DNA of 15,854 bases from an uncultured bacterium (GCA_913009865.1 CAJVYK010000028.1:1-15854), one strand, 5' to 3'; positions 6,019-14,690 are shown, numbered from the stretch's first letter. Notes: generated from the letters alone by a model not told the origin. A program made the numbers and translations.

Positions 6019-9000
6019 ATGGCAAAGAAGAGATTGAATAAGAAAGTTGCGCTTGTTGGGTCGGTGATTTTCGTAGTTCTGGCGGTGGCTTTCATTTGGC
6101 TGTTTTTGTATTGGGGCCGAAACCCGGAACCGTTTATCAGAGATGGCGATGCGGCGGTGAAAGCGGCCGATGAGGCGGTAGATGACCAGATAAAAGCAGA
6201 AGAATACAAAAAAGCCGAGCGCAATTATCAGAGGGCGCGTTCCCGGGCAAAGACCGATTCGCTTAAGATAGAGATGCTTTTTAAGCTTGTAGATGTTTAT
6301 CTCGAAACTGACAAATGGAACTATGTATTGGGGTGTTGGAACAAAATAATCCAGTTAGACCCGAAGAATGTCAAAGCTCGATTTGGACGGTTGAAGTACT
6401 TTTACATAATGGCTGATAATGGTGCGCGTGGATATTGGCAGGAAGTTGCGTCGCAGGCGTCGGAATTTATAGAAGTGGCGGATGCGAACCTGCTTACCGA
6501 TGATATAGCCAAATGGGAATCCTTTGGAGTACAGGGAAAATCGCCCGCCGAGCGTATGGGCCCATATCTGTATCTGCTTAGGGGTAGAGCCGTTCTTGAA
6601 ATGACGAGGATGGGAGCAGGTACCGACCCCGACGCTTCGTTGTCGAAGGCAATCGATGATTTGGAAAAGGTTCGAGAACTTGAGCCGGATAATGTTGAGG
6701 CCTATTGGTATTTAGCGCAGGCGGTCATCACAAAAGCCGAGCTGCTTGCTTCAAGAGGTAATCTTGAAGAGAGAAAAAAGGCCGTAGATGATGCTCTCGA
6801 ACTTTTAGAGCAGGCGGTTGAGGTTGCAGATACCGACGTAAAAGCACACATTAATCTTCTAACAATGAAACTTATCCTTGCTCGAAGGGGTCCCGATGCA
6901 TCCGGACAAATTCAATCGCTTGAGTCTGAATATTTGTCGTTTGTGCAGAAGTTCTCTTCCAGTGCAGAAGCATATTCAGCATTAGCCGGATTCTATCAGA
7001 CGTTAGGCCACAAAAGTCTTGATAAGGCCGTAGATGCGATTGAAAAAGCGGTTGAATTGGACAGGGAAAATGTAGTGTACGCAATAAGCGCAGCCAATTT
7101 GCACTATCGCAAGTTTTCTATTTATGGTCAAGAGCCCCAGCTGTATAAAGCGATAGAAATAGCCAGGAACGCCCTTACACTGCCGGATGCGCAGGAAGGC
7201 AGCGGCCCGCAAAGGTGGGCGAATAAAATGAATAGAGCTTCATTGTGTGTTTTTCTTGCAAATTGTTATATCGGACAGGTACTTGAGTCTCAGTACGCGG
7301 GAATAAAAATAGGGTCGAAGCGGAAGCAGGAATTGATTGCAGATGCTGAGCAAGTCGTGGGCGAAATTGAACAGATTTTCGGTAGTGGTGAAGAGCCTCG
7401 TGTTGTTAAGTGGAGAGGAATGCTTGAGCTTGCGAAGGGCAATAGAAACATCGCTGTCAGGGCGCTGCATACAACTTACGAGCAATTTAAGGCATCCGGG
7501 CGAAGAGATGCGCAGCTTTCTTATACTCTTGCGAAGATTTTTGAGAATACCGCCGAACTGGGGGCGGCAGCGGAATTTCTCGCAAATGCATTGAGTATTT
7601 CTAACAGGAGTCTTCCTGATAAGATTGACGAGATCAAACCTGAAGCCCTTTTGGATTATGCAGACATACTATTAAAACTAAGGAACTACGGTGGGGTTTT
7701 GAATATTGTAAACTTTTTTGAGAACAAATATTGGTCTACCCAGAGAAGTCAAACACTTCGTATCAACGCTTATATTGCCTCAAGGCAATTTAATGAGGCC
7801 GAAAAGGCGTTGGCCAAGGCCGGTCGTCCGGATGATCCAAATACAATTAAACTCAATTTGAGCATGGTACAAGCCAAAATTAGGCAAGTTCAAAGGGCTA
7901 TATCGCAAAAGCAGATGAAGGAGAGTTTGGACAGGGTGCCGGGAGCAGAAAAAGAGGGTACGAAGGGCGCCGAAGGTGTTGATGAAATGACATCTGAATT
8001 GAAGGGCTACAACGACACTTTGGCTGAATTGGTGGAGAATCTGCTGTCAATGGAGCCGAATTCCGTTGGAGAGGCTTCTGTTGTTGCTGTTTGCAATAAT
8101 TACATGGAAGAAGGTAAGTTCAAGCAGGCCGAAGCAATAGTTAATCGGGTTTTGGAATATTTTCCAGATAGTGCAATGTTACTGTTTTACAAACAGATAC
8201 TTTCTGAACCTCAGCCGGGCAAGCTCTCCCAGCAAAGGCGTAAGGAAATAAAAAAGCAGGTTCTGTCAAATATTTCCGACCCGATAGTCAGGGCTATGAG
8301 TCTTGGTATGTTTTACCAGAAGAATAACGAGCCGAACGAAGCGGCTGAAGAATTCAAAAAGGTTCTTGGTTCCCGTTTGCGTGCCAATGACGGGGCTAGC
8401 CCTGCGGAGGCAGAGGGCGAAAAAATAACAGATTCACAGCGTCTTGCTGTGAATTATCTTTTTGAGATAGCGCTCAAGGCCGAAGATTGGCAGTTGGTAT
8501 CGGCGATAGTAGATATCGCACGCCGTGAAAATCTTGATGATTGTGAAGGCAGATTTTTCGCTGCGCGTTTAGCTGCGGCTAAAGCCGAATATAAAGATGC
8601 GCTGGCAAAACTCGATGAGTGTTTGAAGCAAAAGCCTGTCTTTTCGTACGGCTTTATACTGAGAAGCAGTGTTAATGCTGCTCTTGGAAATGAGTCTGCA
8701 TCTATTGAAGATGCCCGGAAAGCCGCATTTTTGAATCCTCTTGACGGGAATATTGCAAAAGGATTGGCGAATGCACTGTACCAGCGGAATCGAAGGTTGG
8801 GCGATAATGTGACCGGCGACGAGCTGACAGAAGCAAAAGAGGCTTTGGCCAAAGCAATTCGTCTGAATCCTGTGGAATGGCAACTTCAGGGTTTGTATGC
8901 TGAATACATAAGCGAGGAGAATCCGTCAGCGGCTCTGGCTATTCGACAGCGTTTGCAGGTGGCTTTTCCGAGTGTTGGAAATGCCTTGTTGCTGGGAAGG

Positions 9001-10956
9001 ATGGCGATGAGGATGGCTCTTCGTGAAGTGAACGCGGAGCGAAAAGAGTTTTTGTTCAGTATTGCTGCTTCGTCTTTCGAACAGGCAAAAGCTTACGAAC
9101 CCCAAAACAAGGATGTACTTAACAGCTATGCCGAATACTATCGGCTCAGCGGTCATCCGGATATGGCCGAAAAGTTGCTGGCACAATCGCAGGACAAGAA
9201 ATTGTTATATAGCCATTACTTGCGTACCAGTCAATTTGCGAAGGCCAGGCGGATTATGGAGGAGTTATACAGGTCGGATCCGAAAGACATTGATGCGGTA
9301 AAGGGTCTTTTGCTTGTTGCAGAAGCAAGCGCCGACAGGGAGGCGGCAAAGAAATATTCTGAGGAGCTTTTGTCACTTGACGGCAACATAGAAAACCGTC
9401 TTTTTCAAATTCAGGTTTTCCTTAAGCTTGGTCTTATTAAAGAAGCTGAATACAAATTGCAAAGCTTTAAGGAAACATTCCCTGATGAGCCCAGGGCGCT
9501 ACTGCTTGAGGCGTGGTTGGTAATGAGAAGGGGACAACTCAAAAAGGCATTAGAGTTGGCAAATCGCAGTCTTGAGAGTAATCAGGATAATGCGGTGGCA
9601 TGGCGATTAAGAGGTGAAATGAATCTTTTGATGGCAAATTATGATCAGGCAATCATTGACCTTAAAAGGAGCGAGTCATTGTCAGATGATCCTGTTACCC
9701 GGCTTACTCTGGCAAAGGCTTATCTGCGGGCCGGGCGGGAAGAGGATGCTATAACCGAACTTAAAAATGTGATTGACAATCCGCAGGCTCCTGCGGAAGG
9801 CATAACACTGCTTGAACAGGTTTACTGGCGGCTTGGTAGAAAGGATTCGCTGAAGAGTTTCTATGACGAGACTCTGAAAAAATTCCCTGATAGTGTATCG
9901 TGGTATAATCGCGCGGGGGCATTTGCCACGGCAGTAAGTGACTTTGGCAGAGCAGAGCAATTATACAGACAAGCGTGGCAGAAAGCCATGGCTGTTGGCG
10001 ATAAGAATGCAGATGAGGCGTTCAATGGATATTTGAAGGCGCTGCTGTTAGGTGGGAAGTTGGATAAGCTCTTTGAGGAGGCCCAGAAGTATGTTGACGG
10101 TGATTTTGCTTCTATAGCTTTTATTGCTATGGCTGAGGCAAAGTTGAAGTTGGACGATAGAGTAACCGCCATACAATATTGCCGAAAAGCTGTTGACAAA
10201 GCGGGGACAGATGAAGCTCTTGGGTCCTGGGTTTTGCAAAGAATGTATTCTCTGCTGGGAGCCGAAGAGGTGGTACGGGTTTGTAAAGAAAAGCTCCAGG
10301 CCGACCCCGATTCGCTTGCCGCTAATTTTACTATGTTCAATTTGAGAAGGGTTAACGGTGAGTATAACAATGCTATAGGTTATATTGACAAATGCCTGGA
10401 GATAGTCGGTCCTGATAGCCCCCGTAGGGTTGATTACATAGTGAAAAAAGTAATGGTTTTGCAGTTGGCTTATAGAAGGAGTTCCAATAATAATTATCTT
10501 GAGAGGGCTATCACAGAGTACGAAAGTTTATTAGCTGAAATGCCGAATAATGCAGAGGTCTTGAATAATTTGGCATATATGCTGGCTGAGGGCAATATCC
10601 GGCTGGCTGAGGCTCTTGCGTTTGCCGAACGTGCTTACGAAGCAAGGCCGAATAATCCTGGATTTTTGGATACTTACGCTTATGTGTTGTACAAAAACGG
10701 CAAATTTCCGGAGGCAGCCGAATTTTTACAGGCCTCCCTCCAGCAGTTTGAACAGAATAGAATCTCTGCGCCGGCGGATGTATATGAGCATTTAGGTATG
10801 ATAAAAGAGAAACTTGGGGAAGTAGCCCAGGCCCTTGCCGCTTATAAACAGTCGCTGGAAATAATGAGTACTGATGGTTCGGGTTCTAAAACGGCTGGTG
10901 AGCGGATAAAGAAGGCTATTGAACGTCTTAGCAGGGAAATAGAAACTGAAAAGTAA
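6019..10956 (+). CDS. Giant membrane-anchored TPR-repeat protein of the exosortase/exopolysaccharide locus
   Basis: A 1645-residue protein with a single N-terminal membrane anchor at about residues 10-31, preceded by a basic stretch (KKRLNKK), so the long remainder is predicted to be extracytoplasmic. Almost all of it is helical repeat of TPR type, with recognisable units throughout, for example VEAYWYLAQAV, AEAYSALAGFYQTLG, AVAWRLRGEMNLLMANYDQA and the C-terminal AEVLNNLAYMLAEG followed by FLDTYAYVLYKNGKFPEAAE. A charged, probably non-TPR helical stretch lies at about residues 630-680. PEP-CTERM/exosortase loci often carry a large TPR protein (PrsT-like, usually near 900 residues and a lipoprotein); this one is almost twice as long and has a membrane anchor with no lipobox. 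It probably acts as a scaffold for export or sorting components. The start has AAGG about 8 bases upstream. The gap to the kinase gene is 29 bases, consistent with an operon. Exact function unknown. Confidence 0.88.
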   Translation: MAKKRLNKKVALVGSVIFVVLAVAFIWLFLYWGRNPEPFIRDGDAAVKAADEAVDDQIKAEEYKKAERNYQRARSRAKTDSLKIEMLFKLVDVYLETDKWNYVLGCWNKIIQLDPKNVKARFGRLKYFYIMADNGARGYWQEVASQASEFIEVADANLLTDDIAKWESFGVQGKSPAERMGPYLYLLRGRAVLEMTRMGAGTDPDASLSKAIDDLEKVRELEPDNVEAYWYLAQAVITKAELLASRGNLEERKKAVDDALELLEQAVEVADTDVKAHINLLTMKLILARRGPDASGQIQSLESEYLSFVQKFSSSAEAYSALAGFYQTLGHKSLDKAVDAIEKAVELDRENVVYAISAANLHYRKFSIYGQEPQLYKAIEIARNALTLPDAQEGSGPQRWANKMNRASLCVFLANCYIGQVLESQYAGIKIGSKRKQELIADAEQVVGEIEQIFGSGEEPRVVKWRGMLELAKGNRNIAVRALHTTYEQFKASGRRDAQLSYTLAKIFENTAELGAAAEFLANALSISNRSLPDKIDEIKPEALLDYADILLKLRNYGGVLNIVNFFENKYWSTQRSQTLRINAYIASRQFNEAEKALAKAGRPDDPNTIKLNLSMVQAKIRQVQRAISQKQMKESLDRVPGAEKEGTKGAEGVDEMTSELKGYNDTLAELVENLLSMEPNSVGEASVVAVCNNYMEEGKFKQAEAIVNRVLEYFPDSAMLLFYKQILSEPQPGKLSQQRRKEIKKQVLSNISDPIVRAMSLGMFYQKNNEPNEAAEEFKKVLGSRLRANDGASPAEAEGEKITDSQRLAVNYLFEIALKAEDWQLVSAIVDIARRENLDDCEGRFFAARLAAAKAEYKDALAKLDECLKQKPVFSYGFILRSSVNAALGNESASIEDARKAAFLNPLDGNIAKGLANALYQRNRRLGDNVTGDELTEAKEALAKAIRLNPVEWQLQGLYAEYISEENPSAALAIRQRLQVAFPSVGNALLLGRMAMRMALREVNAERKEFLFSIAASSFEQAKAYEPQNKDVLNSYAEYYRLSGHPDMAEKLLAQSQDKKLLYSHYLRTSQFAKARRIMEELYRSDPKDIDAVKGLLLVAEASADREAAKKYSEELLSLDGNIENRLFQIQVFLKLGLIKEAEYKLQSFKETFPDEPRALLLEAWLVMRRGQLKKALELANRSLESNQDNAVAWRLRGEMNLLMANYDQAIIDLKRSESLSDDPVTRLTLAKAYLRAGREEDAITELKNVIDNPQAPAEGITLLEQVYWRLGRKDSLKSFYDETLKKFPDSVSWYNRAGAFATAVSDFGRAEQLYRQAWQKAMAVGDKNADEAFNGYLKALLLGGKLDKLFEEAQKYVDGDFASIAFIAMAEAKLKLDDRVTAIQYCRKAVDKAGTDEALGSWVLQRMYSLLGAEEVVRVCKEKLQADPDSLAANFTMFNLRRVNGEYNNAIGYIDKCLEIVGPDSPRRVDYIVKKVMVLQLAYRRSSNNNYLERAITEYESLLAEMPNNAEVLNNLAYMLAEGNIRLAEALAFAERAYEARPNNPGFLDTYAYVLYKNGKFPEAAEFLQASLQQFEQNRISAPADVYEHLGMIKEKLGEVAQALAAYKQSLEIMSTDGSGSKTAGERIKKAIERLSREIETEK

Positions 10957-10963
10957 AAGCGTG

Positions 10964-10984
10964 ATACGATATACGCAATACGAT
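10964..10984. repeat. Heptamer tandem repeat, ATACGAT type
   Basis: ATACGAT (10964-10970), ATACGCA (10971-10977) and ATACGAT (10978-10984) fill the gap between the TPR stop and the kinase start and end one base before the ATG. They occupy the position where a ribosome binding site would be expected, and no clear Shine-Dalgarno sequence is present. Confidence 0.6.
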
Positions 10985-10985
10985 A

Positions 10986-13262
10986 ATGGTAGAGCAAAGG
11001 CAAACTCGAATGGTTGTAAATAGGACATCGGGGTCAATTGGCCCAAGGCCGGCGGCTGTCACATCGCTGACGCCGAAGGACATTTTTGGAATATTGCGTC
11101 GGCACATATTGATGATAGTTTCTCTGACTATATTGGGTTTGATAGTCAGCGGTGTGGGATGGTATTTTCTATTGAGATATTATCCGAAATATACGGCTCA
11201 AACCTTAATTAAAGTTCTTCCTCCTGTAGAAAAGGACCCTACGACCATCGGCGGGGCACAGGTGGCCAAAGATATTCAATACGGTTCTCGTTTGTCAATG
11301 GCTGCCATTATAAAACAGCAAAGCACCCTGGAAAATTTACTTAAGAGGGACAAGGTTCGGGAAACCAAGTGGTTCAGAAGTTTTGGTGAGATCAAGGATA
11401 AGCGTATTACAAAAGCCGTCAGGGATTTGAAAAAGCATTTTGGCGCTTATGCTCAGAGAGATGGCGATTATATTGTGGTATCGATGACCTGTGGCGATAA
11501 AGAGGAGGCGGCGCTGATAGTGAACGAAATGGTGACTTTGTTTCTTGCTTCGCAGGGGAGAACAAAGAAAGAAGATATTGCCGCCAGGCTGGCAGGGCTT
11601 GAAGAACAGCGGGTTCGTGTTCAAAGGGACGTTGATTCAGCCGAAAGGGCGTTGGATGATGTTCGTAAAAGATGGAAGATTACTGATCTTGAGCAGCGTT
11701 ATTTCCAGAACACAATTACCCTGAGACTAAATGATTTGGAGCTCCAGGAAAACGAACTGACTCTGGCAATAAGTCAAATTCAAGCCAGTATAGGAACTCT
11801 TGAGAGGCAGGCGACAGGACCTGTTAAGGAACAGGTCGAAAATCTGATAGAAAGTGATCCTACTGTAGTTATGCTTACCCGCCAGGTTGTCAGTTTGGAA
11901 GCGTCGCTTGCGGGCAGACTTACAAAGTTTGGTGAAAATCACAGAGTGGTGCGTGAGATACAAGAGCAGATAAATGAAACCAGGGATAGAAGGGTAAGCA
12001 GGAGGGCCGAGATAGCGGAACAGACCCGCCAGGCGAATTTTAAGAATGCACAGGATCAGTTGATTGTGTTGCTAAATAGGCTTGAACAATTGAAAAAGAT
12101 GCGTCAGGAAGCGACCGCACAAAAGAGAGATCTTGACCTTGCCCGCGTACAGTATGGTCAGCGGGTAGATATAAGAGACGAGAGAAAGCAGATGCTTGAT
12201 TCGGTCAAAGGTCAGATTGAAAAATTGAAGATAATGTACGATGACCCTGAGACGCCTAAGGTGAAGTTTGTTGGAATGGCTCCGGCTCCGCTGGAAGTAA
12301 GTTCTCCGAGGTGGCAGATTTATTTTCCCGGCGGGACGGCGTTGGGCTTTATGTTTGGCATAGGCCTTGCTTTCCTTATCGAGATGCTTAATGATCTGGT
12401 GCGGACACCGAGAGATGTAGGTAGATTTCTGCACATTCCGCTTTTGGGCGTTATTCCCGATGCAGCCGAAGACCACCATGTTCACGGCATTGACCTCTCC
12501 CTGATTGTTCGTCAGGCGCCTTATTCTATTATAAGTGAATCCTACAGGCGGTTTCGGACTAACTTAAAGCTGTCCAGTTCAGGCCAGTCTGTCAAGTCTT
12601 TGCTTGTTAGCAGCGGTGCGCCAAGGGACGGCAAAACCTCTGTAGCGGTTAATCTTGCGACAACTTTTATCGCTGAAAACAAGAAAGTTCTGCTTATAGA
12701 CGCTAATTTTTGGCGGCCTGGTTTACACTCGATTTTCCCAGGGCAGCAAGCCCAGGGCGAGGGTTCCGGTTTTTCGGAGGAATCGCAGGAAGATGTCCCC
12801 GATGCAAGTAAGCAATCTGAATTCGGATTGAGTACTTTACTTACCGGCCTGTGTGGTTACCAGGAAGTTATAAGGTCCAGTGGTATCGAGGGTTTTGATA
12901 TAATCGATTCAGGGCCGTTGCCTGCTAATCCGGCGGAGTTGCTCGGCTCCGAGCAGATGAAACAGTTGCTTAAACACCAGCGTGCGTGCTATGATTATAT
13001 TATAGTTGATGGTCCGCCGGTGCTGTTGGTTAGCGATGTCAAGACGTTGGCCAGAGTTGTTGACGGCACAGTTTTGGTATTCAATGCCGGCGCTACAAGG
13101 AGAGGTGCTGCTCTGAGGACTATTCGCGAGCTGAGGGAAGTGAACGCCACGATAGTCGGCTGTGTTCTCTTTGCCGTAAAGGCTATGAAGGGCGGCTATT
13201 TCCACGAGCAGTTCAAATCTTACCAGGAATACCAAAAGCCGCAGCTTGCTCACTCGGTTTAA
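10986..13262 (+). CDS. Wzz/GumC chain-length determinant fused to a bacterial tyrosine kinase
   Basis: A 758-residue inner-membrane protein of the Wzc/GumC-ExoP class, which controls polymer chain length and works with a Wza-type channel. Membrane segment 1 is at about residues 37-60 and segment 2 at about 444-466. The periplasmic part between them is largely coiled coil (about 195-400). The cytoplasmic BY-kinase domain has Walker A GAPRDGKTS with Lys550, a Walker A'-type LLIDANFWRP at 569-578, and Walker B YIIVDGPP with Asp675. In Walker A' the usual second Asp is Asn574. The C-terminal tail holds only scattered tyrosines (GGYFHEQFKSYQEYQK) rather than a dense Tyr cluster, so autophosphorylation may be limited. 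Between Walker A' and the next kinase segment is a low-complexity Gln/Gly/Ser/Glu-rich insert at about 582-610. ATG 10986 is directly preceded by heptamer repeats; an in-frame ATG lies at 11010. It follows the TPR gene by 29 bases. Confidence 0.93.
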   Translation: MVEQRQTRMVVNRTSGSIGPRPAAVTSLTPKDIFGILRRHILMIVSLTILGLIVSGVGWYFLLRYYPKYTAQTLIKVLPPVEKDPTTIGGAQVAKDIQYGSRLSMAAIIKQQSTLENLLKRDKVRETKWFRSFGEIKDKRITKAVRDLKKHFGAYAQRDGDYIVVSMTCGDKEEAALIVNEMVTLFLASQGRTKKEDIAARLAGLEEQRVRVQRDVDSAERALDDVRKRWKITDLEQRYFQNTITLRLNDLELQENELTLAISQIQASIGTLERQATGPVKEQVENLIESDPTVVMLTRQVVSLEASLAGRLTKFGENHRVVREIQEQINETRDRRVSRRAEIAEQTRQANFKNAQDQLIVLLNRLEQLKKMRQEATAQKRDLDLARVQYGQRVDIRDERKQMLDSVKGQIEKLKIMYDDPETPKVKFVGMAPAPLEVSSPRWQIYFPGGTALGFMFGIGLAFLIEMLNDLVRTPRDVGRFLHIPLLGVIPDAAEDHHVHGIDLSLIVRQAPYSIISESYRRFRTNLKLSSSGQSVKSLLVSSGAPRDGKTSVAVNLATTFIAENKKVLLIDANFWRPGLHSIFPGQQAQGEGSGFSEESQEDVPDASKQSEFGLSTLLTGLCGYQEVIRSSGIEGFDIIDSGPLPANPAELLGSEQMKQLLKHQRACYDYIIVDGPPVLLVSDVKTLARVVDGTVLVFNAGATRRGAALRTIRELREVNATIVGCVLFAVKAMKGGYFHEQFKSYQEYQKPQLAHSV

Positions 13263-13264
13263 CT

Positions 13265-13335
13265 TAGCGTATAGCGTTTAGTTAGCGTTTAGCGTTTAGC
13301 GTTTAGTTAGCGTATAGCGTTTAGCGTATAGCGTA
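13265..13335. repeat. Nine-unit TAGCGTW heptamer tandem array
   Basis: Nine perfect TAGCGTA or TAGCGTT units start at 13265, 13272, 13283, 13290, 13297, 13308, 13315, 13322 and 13329. Two TAGT interruptions lie at 13279-13282 and 13304-13307, and a final TAGTA ends at 13340. The array begins three bases after the kinase stop codon. The units are adjacent and too short to be CRISPR repeats. Confidence 0.92.
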
Positions 13336-13345
13336 TAGTATTGTC

Positions 13346-13382
13346 ATTCCTGCGCAACCTGTCCCTTACGGGAGCAGGAATC
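13346..13382. repeat. ATTCCTGC...GCAGGAAT palindromic intergenic repeat
   Basis: ATTCCTGC at 13346-13353 is the perfect reverse complement of GCAGGAAT at 13374-13381. Inside is a small TCCC-TTAC-GGGA hairpin (13362-13365 and 13370-13373). A related copy lies beyond the epimerase at 14377-14407. The ATTCC...GGAAT layout recalls dispersed short palindromes known in many bacterial genomes. It may also act as a terminator or messenger-stabilising hairpin between the kinase and epimerase genes. Confidence 0.65.
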
Positions 13383-13436
13383 TATACCCCGGTCGCTATC
13401 GACCATCTGTTGTTTGTTATGTGAAGGGTTTTTTTG

Positions 13437-14375
13437 ATGGAAAAGTTTTTAGTAACCGGCGGAGCCGGCTTTATCGGTTCGAATATCTGCAAACAACTGG
13501 TCTCGCAAGGCTGTTTCGTTAGGGTTATCGATAACCTCTTAACCGGCAAAAAAAGCAATCTGGCGGCTATTTCAGACAGTATTGAGTTTATAGAAGCCGA
13601 TATGGGTAATGAGAAAATCGCCCGCTCAGCTATGAAGGATATCGACGTCTGTGTGCACCAGGGTGCTTTACCCTCAGTTCCGCTCAGTATTGACGACCCC
13701 GCCGCCACGCACAGACATTGTGTCGATGCAACTTTCACCCTCCTTTTGGCCGCTCGTGATGCCGGCATAAAACGCTTCGTATATGCGTCAAGCTCCTCAG
13801 CTTACGGCGACACGCCCACTTTACCGAAAGTCGAGTCGATGCCGCCCAGCCCTCTTTCGCCTTATGCGGTTGGCAAGCTCGTCGGCGAATACTATTGCTC
13901 GGTATTTTACAAGGTTTTCGGCCTTGAGACTATTTCGCTTCGTTACTTCAATGTTTTCGGCCCGCACCAGGACCCAGCCAGTCAGTATGCCGCTGCGATA
14001 CCAGCTTTTGTTACATCTATATTGAAGGATGAGCAGCCGACTATTTATGGCGACGGCGAGCAGAGCCGTGATTTCACCTATATTGACAATGTCGTCGAGG
14101 CCAATTTACTTGCCGCGAGGGCCAGGCACACCGCCGGCGAGGTTATAAATATTGCCTGCGGCGAAGCTGTAACGGTCAATGAGATTATTGGTTTGATTAA
14201 CGGATTGGTTGGCAGGGATATTAAGCCGATATATGACCCACAGCGTCCCGGCGATGTGAAGCATTCCCTCGCCGACATCGGCGCCGCTCAAAAGCTAATC
14301 GGCTTTAAGCCGACAGTTCCATTTCGAGAGGGTCTGGAGCTTGCTATAGATTGGTATCGTGATAACCTGCTGTAA
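13437..14375 (+). CDS. UDP-N-acetylhexosamine 4-epimerase, WbpP-type (extended SDR)
   Basis: A 312-residue NAD-dependent sugar-nucleotide epimerase of the extended short-chain dehydrogenase family. It has the Rossmann motif TGGAGFIG (G8, G11, G14), a serine run at 118-121 in YASSSSAYGD, and the catalytic Y143-x-x-x-K147. RYFNVFGPHQDP, a YAAAIPAFV stretch and YGDGEQSRDFTYIDN closely follow WbpP, which interconverts UDP-GlcNAc and UDP-GalNAc (and uronates). Ser277 in VKHSLAD lies where GalE of E. coli has Tyr299; a small residue there is associated with acceptance of N-acetylated substrates. The true start is ATG 13437, with GAAGGG about 9 bases upstream, rather than the TTG immediately before it. 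It would supply a sugar nucleotide for the polymer exported by the upstream proteins. The 174-base gap holding the repeats suggests it may have its own promoter. Substrate is inferred; plain UDP-glucose 4-epimerase is the alternative. Confidence 0.9.
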   Translation: MEKFLVTGGAGFIGSNICKQLVSQGCFVRVIDNLLTGKKSNLAAISDSIEFIEADMGNEKIARSAMKDIDVCVHQGALPSVPLSIDDPAATHRHCVDATFTLLLAARDAGIKRFVYASSSSAYGDTPTLPKVESMPPSPLSPYAVGKLVGEYYCSVFYKVFGLETISLRYFNVFGPHQDPASQYAAAIPAFVTSILKDEQPTIYGDGEQSRDFTYIDNVVEANLLAARARHTAGEVINIACGEAVTVNEIIGLINGLVGRDIKPIYDPQRPGDVKHSLADIGAAQKLIGFKPTVPFREGLELAIDWYRDNLL

Positions 14376-14376
14376 T

Positions 14377-14407
14377 CCTGTCCCCTCGCAGGCGGGTAGC
14401 AGGAATC
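14377..14407. repeat. Second copy of the CCTGTCCC...GCAGGAATC repeat
   Basis: CCTGTCCC at 14377-14384 and GCAGGAATC at 14399-14407 repeat the two ends of the element at 13358-13382, with a slightly longer middle. It begins two bases after the epimerase stop codon, so the epimerase gene is bracketed by two copies in the same orientation. Confidence 0.6.
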
Positions 14408-14419
14408 CAAAATGTTTAG

Positions 14420-14461
14420 CCCCGTCATCACTATGACGGGGTCATCCTGTATATATTTTTA
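14420..14461 (+). terminator. Terminator-like hairpin after the epimerase
   Basis: CCCCGTCAT at 14420-14428 and ATGACGGGG at 14433-14441 form a perfect 9-bp stem with a CACT loop. The T-rich tract (ATATATTTTTA) is 10 bases further on, so termination is likely but the spacing is not ideal. The hairpin is preceded by ATGTTTAGC, which recurs at the next hairpin. Confidence 0.6.
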
Positions 14462-14522
14462 CACTGCAATTTTATCCTGTGGGTTATTGCGGGGTTATTT
14501 GGTGGTTGTTTTTTATGTTTAG

Positions 14523-14553
14523 CCCCGTTGCTTGCGACGGGGGTTTTCGTTTT
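14523..14553 (+). terminator. Second terminator-like hairpin
   Basis: CCCCGT at 14523-14528 and ACGGGG at 14537-14542 form a 6-bp stem around an 8-base loop, followed by GTTTTCGTTTT. The stem and adjacent T-tract have intrinsic-terminator form. It shares the lead-in ATGTTTAGCCCCGT with the hairpin at 14420. A third ATGTTTAGC at 14554-14562 precedes another G-rich, T-rich stretch. Confidence 0.6.
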
Positions 14554-14641
14554 ATGTTTAGCGTCACCTGTGGGCGGGGTTTTATTGTTATTCCGCGGGG
14601 GGTTATTTTTGACGTGGCAATCTCCTCCCAAGTAATCAATA

Positions 14642-14668
14642 CTTGTCCTGAGTGTAATCGAAGGAATC
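14642..14668. repeat. Variant of the widespread 'GTCCTGAG...CGAAGGAATC' repeat
   Basis: CTTGTCCTGAGTG followed by TAATCGAAGGAATC closely resembles a short imperfect palindrome (GTCCTGAGCGAAGTCGAAGGA type) that I recall as common between genes in many environmental bacteria. TCCT and AGGA at its ends are complementary. Its role is unknown. Confidence 0.4.
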
Positions 14669-14690
14669 AATTACAGTGCCCACCTTTTTT

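Noticed and set aside
13265..13340. CRISPR array
   Set aside because: The units are 7 bases long and directly adjacent, with no unique spacers, and no cas genes are nearby.
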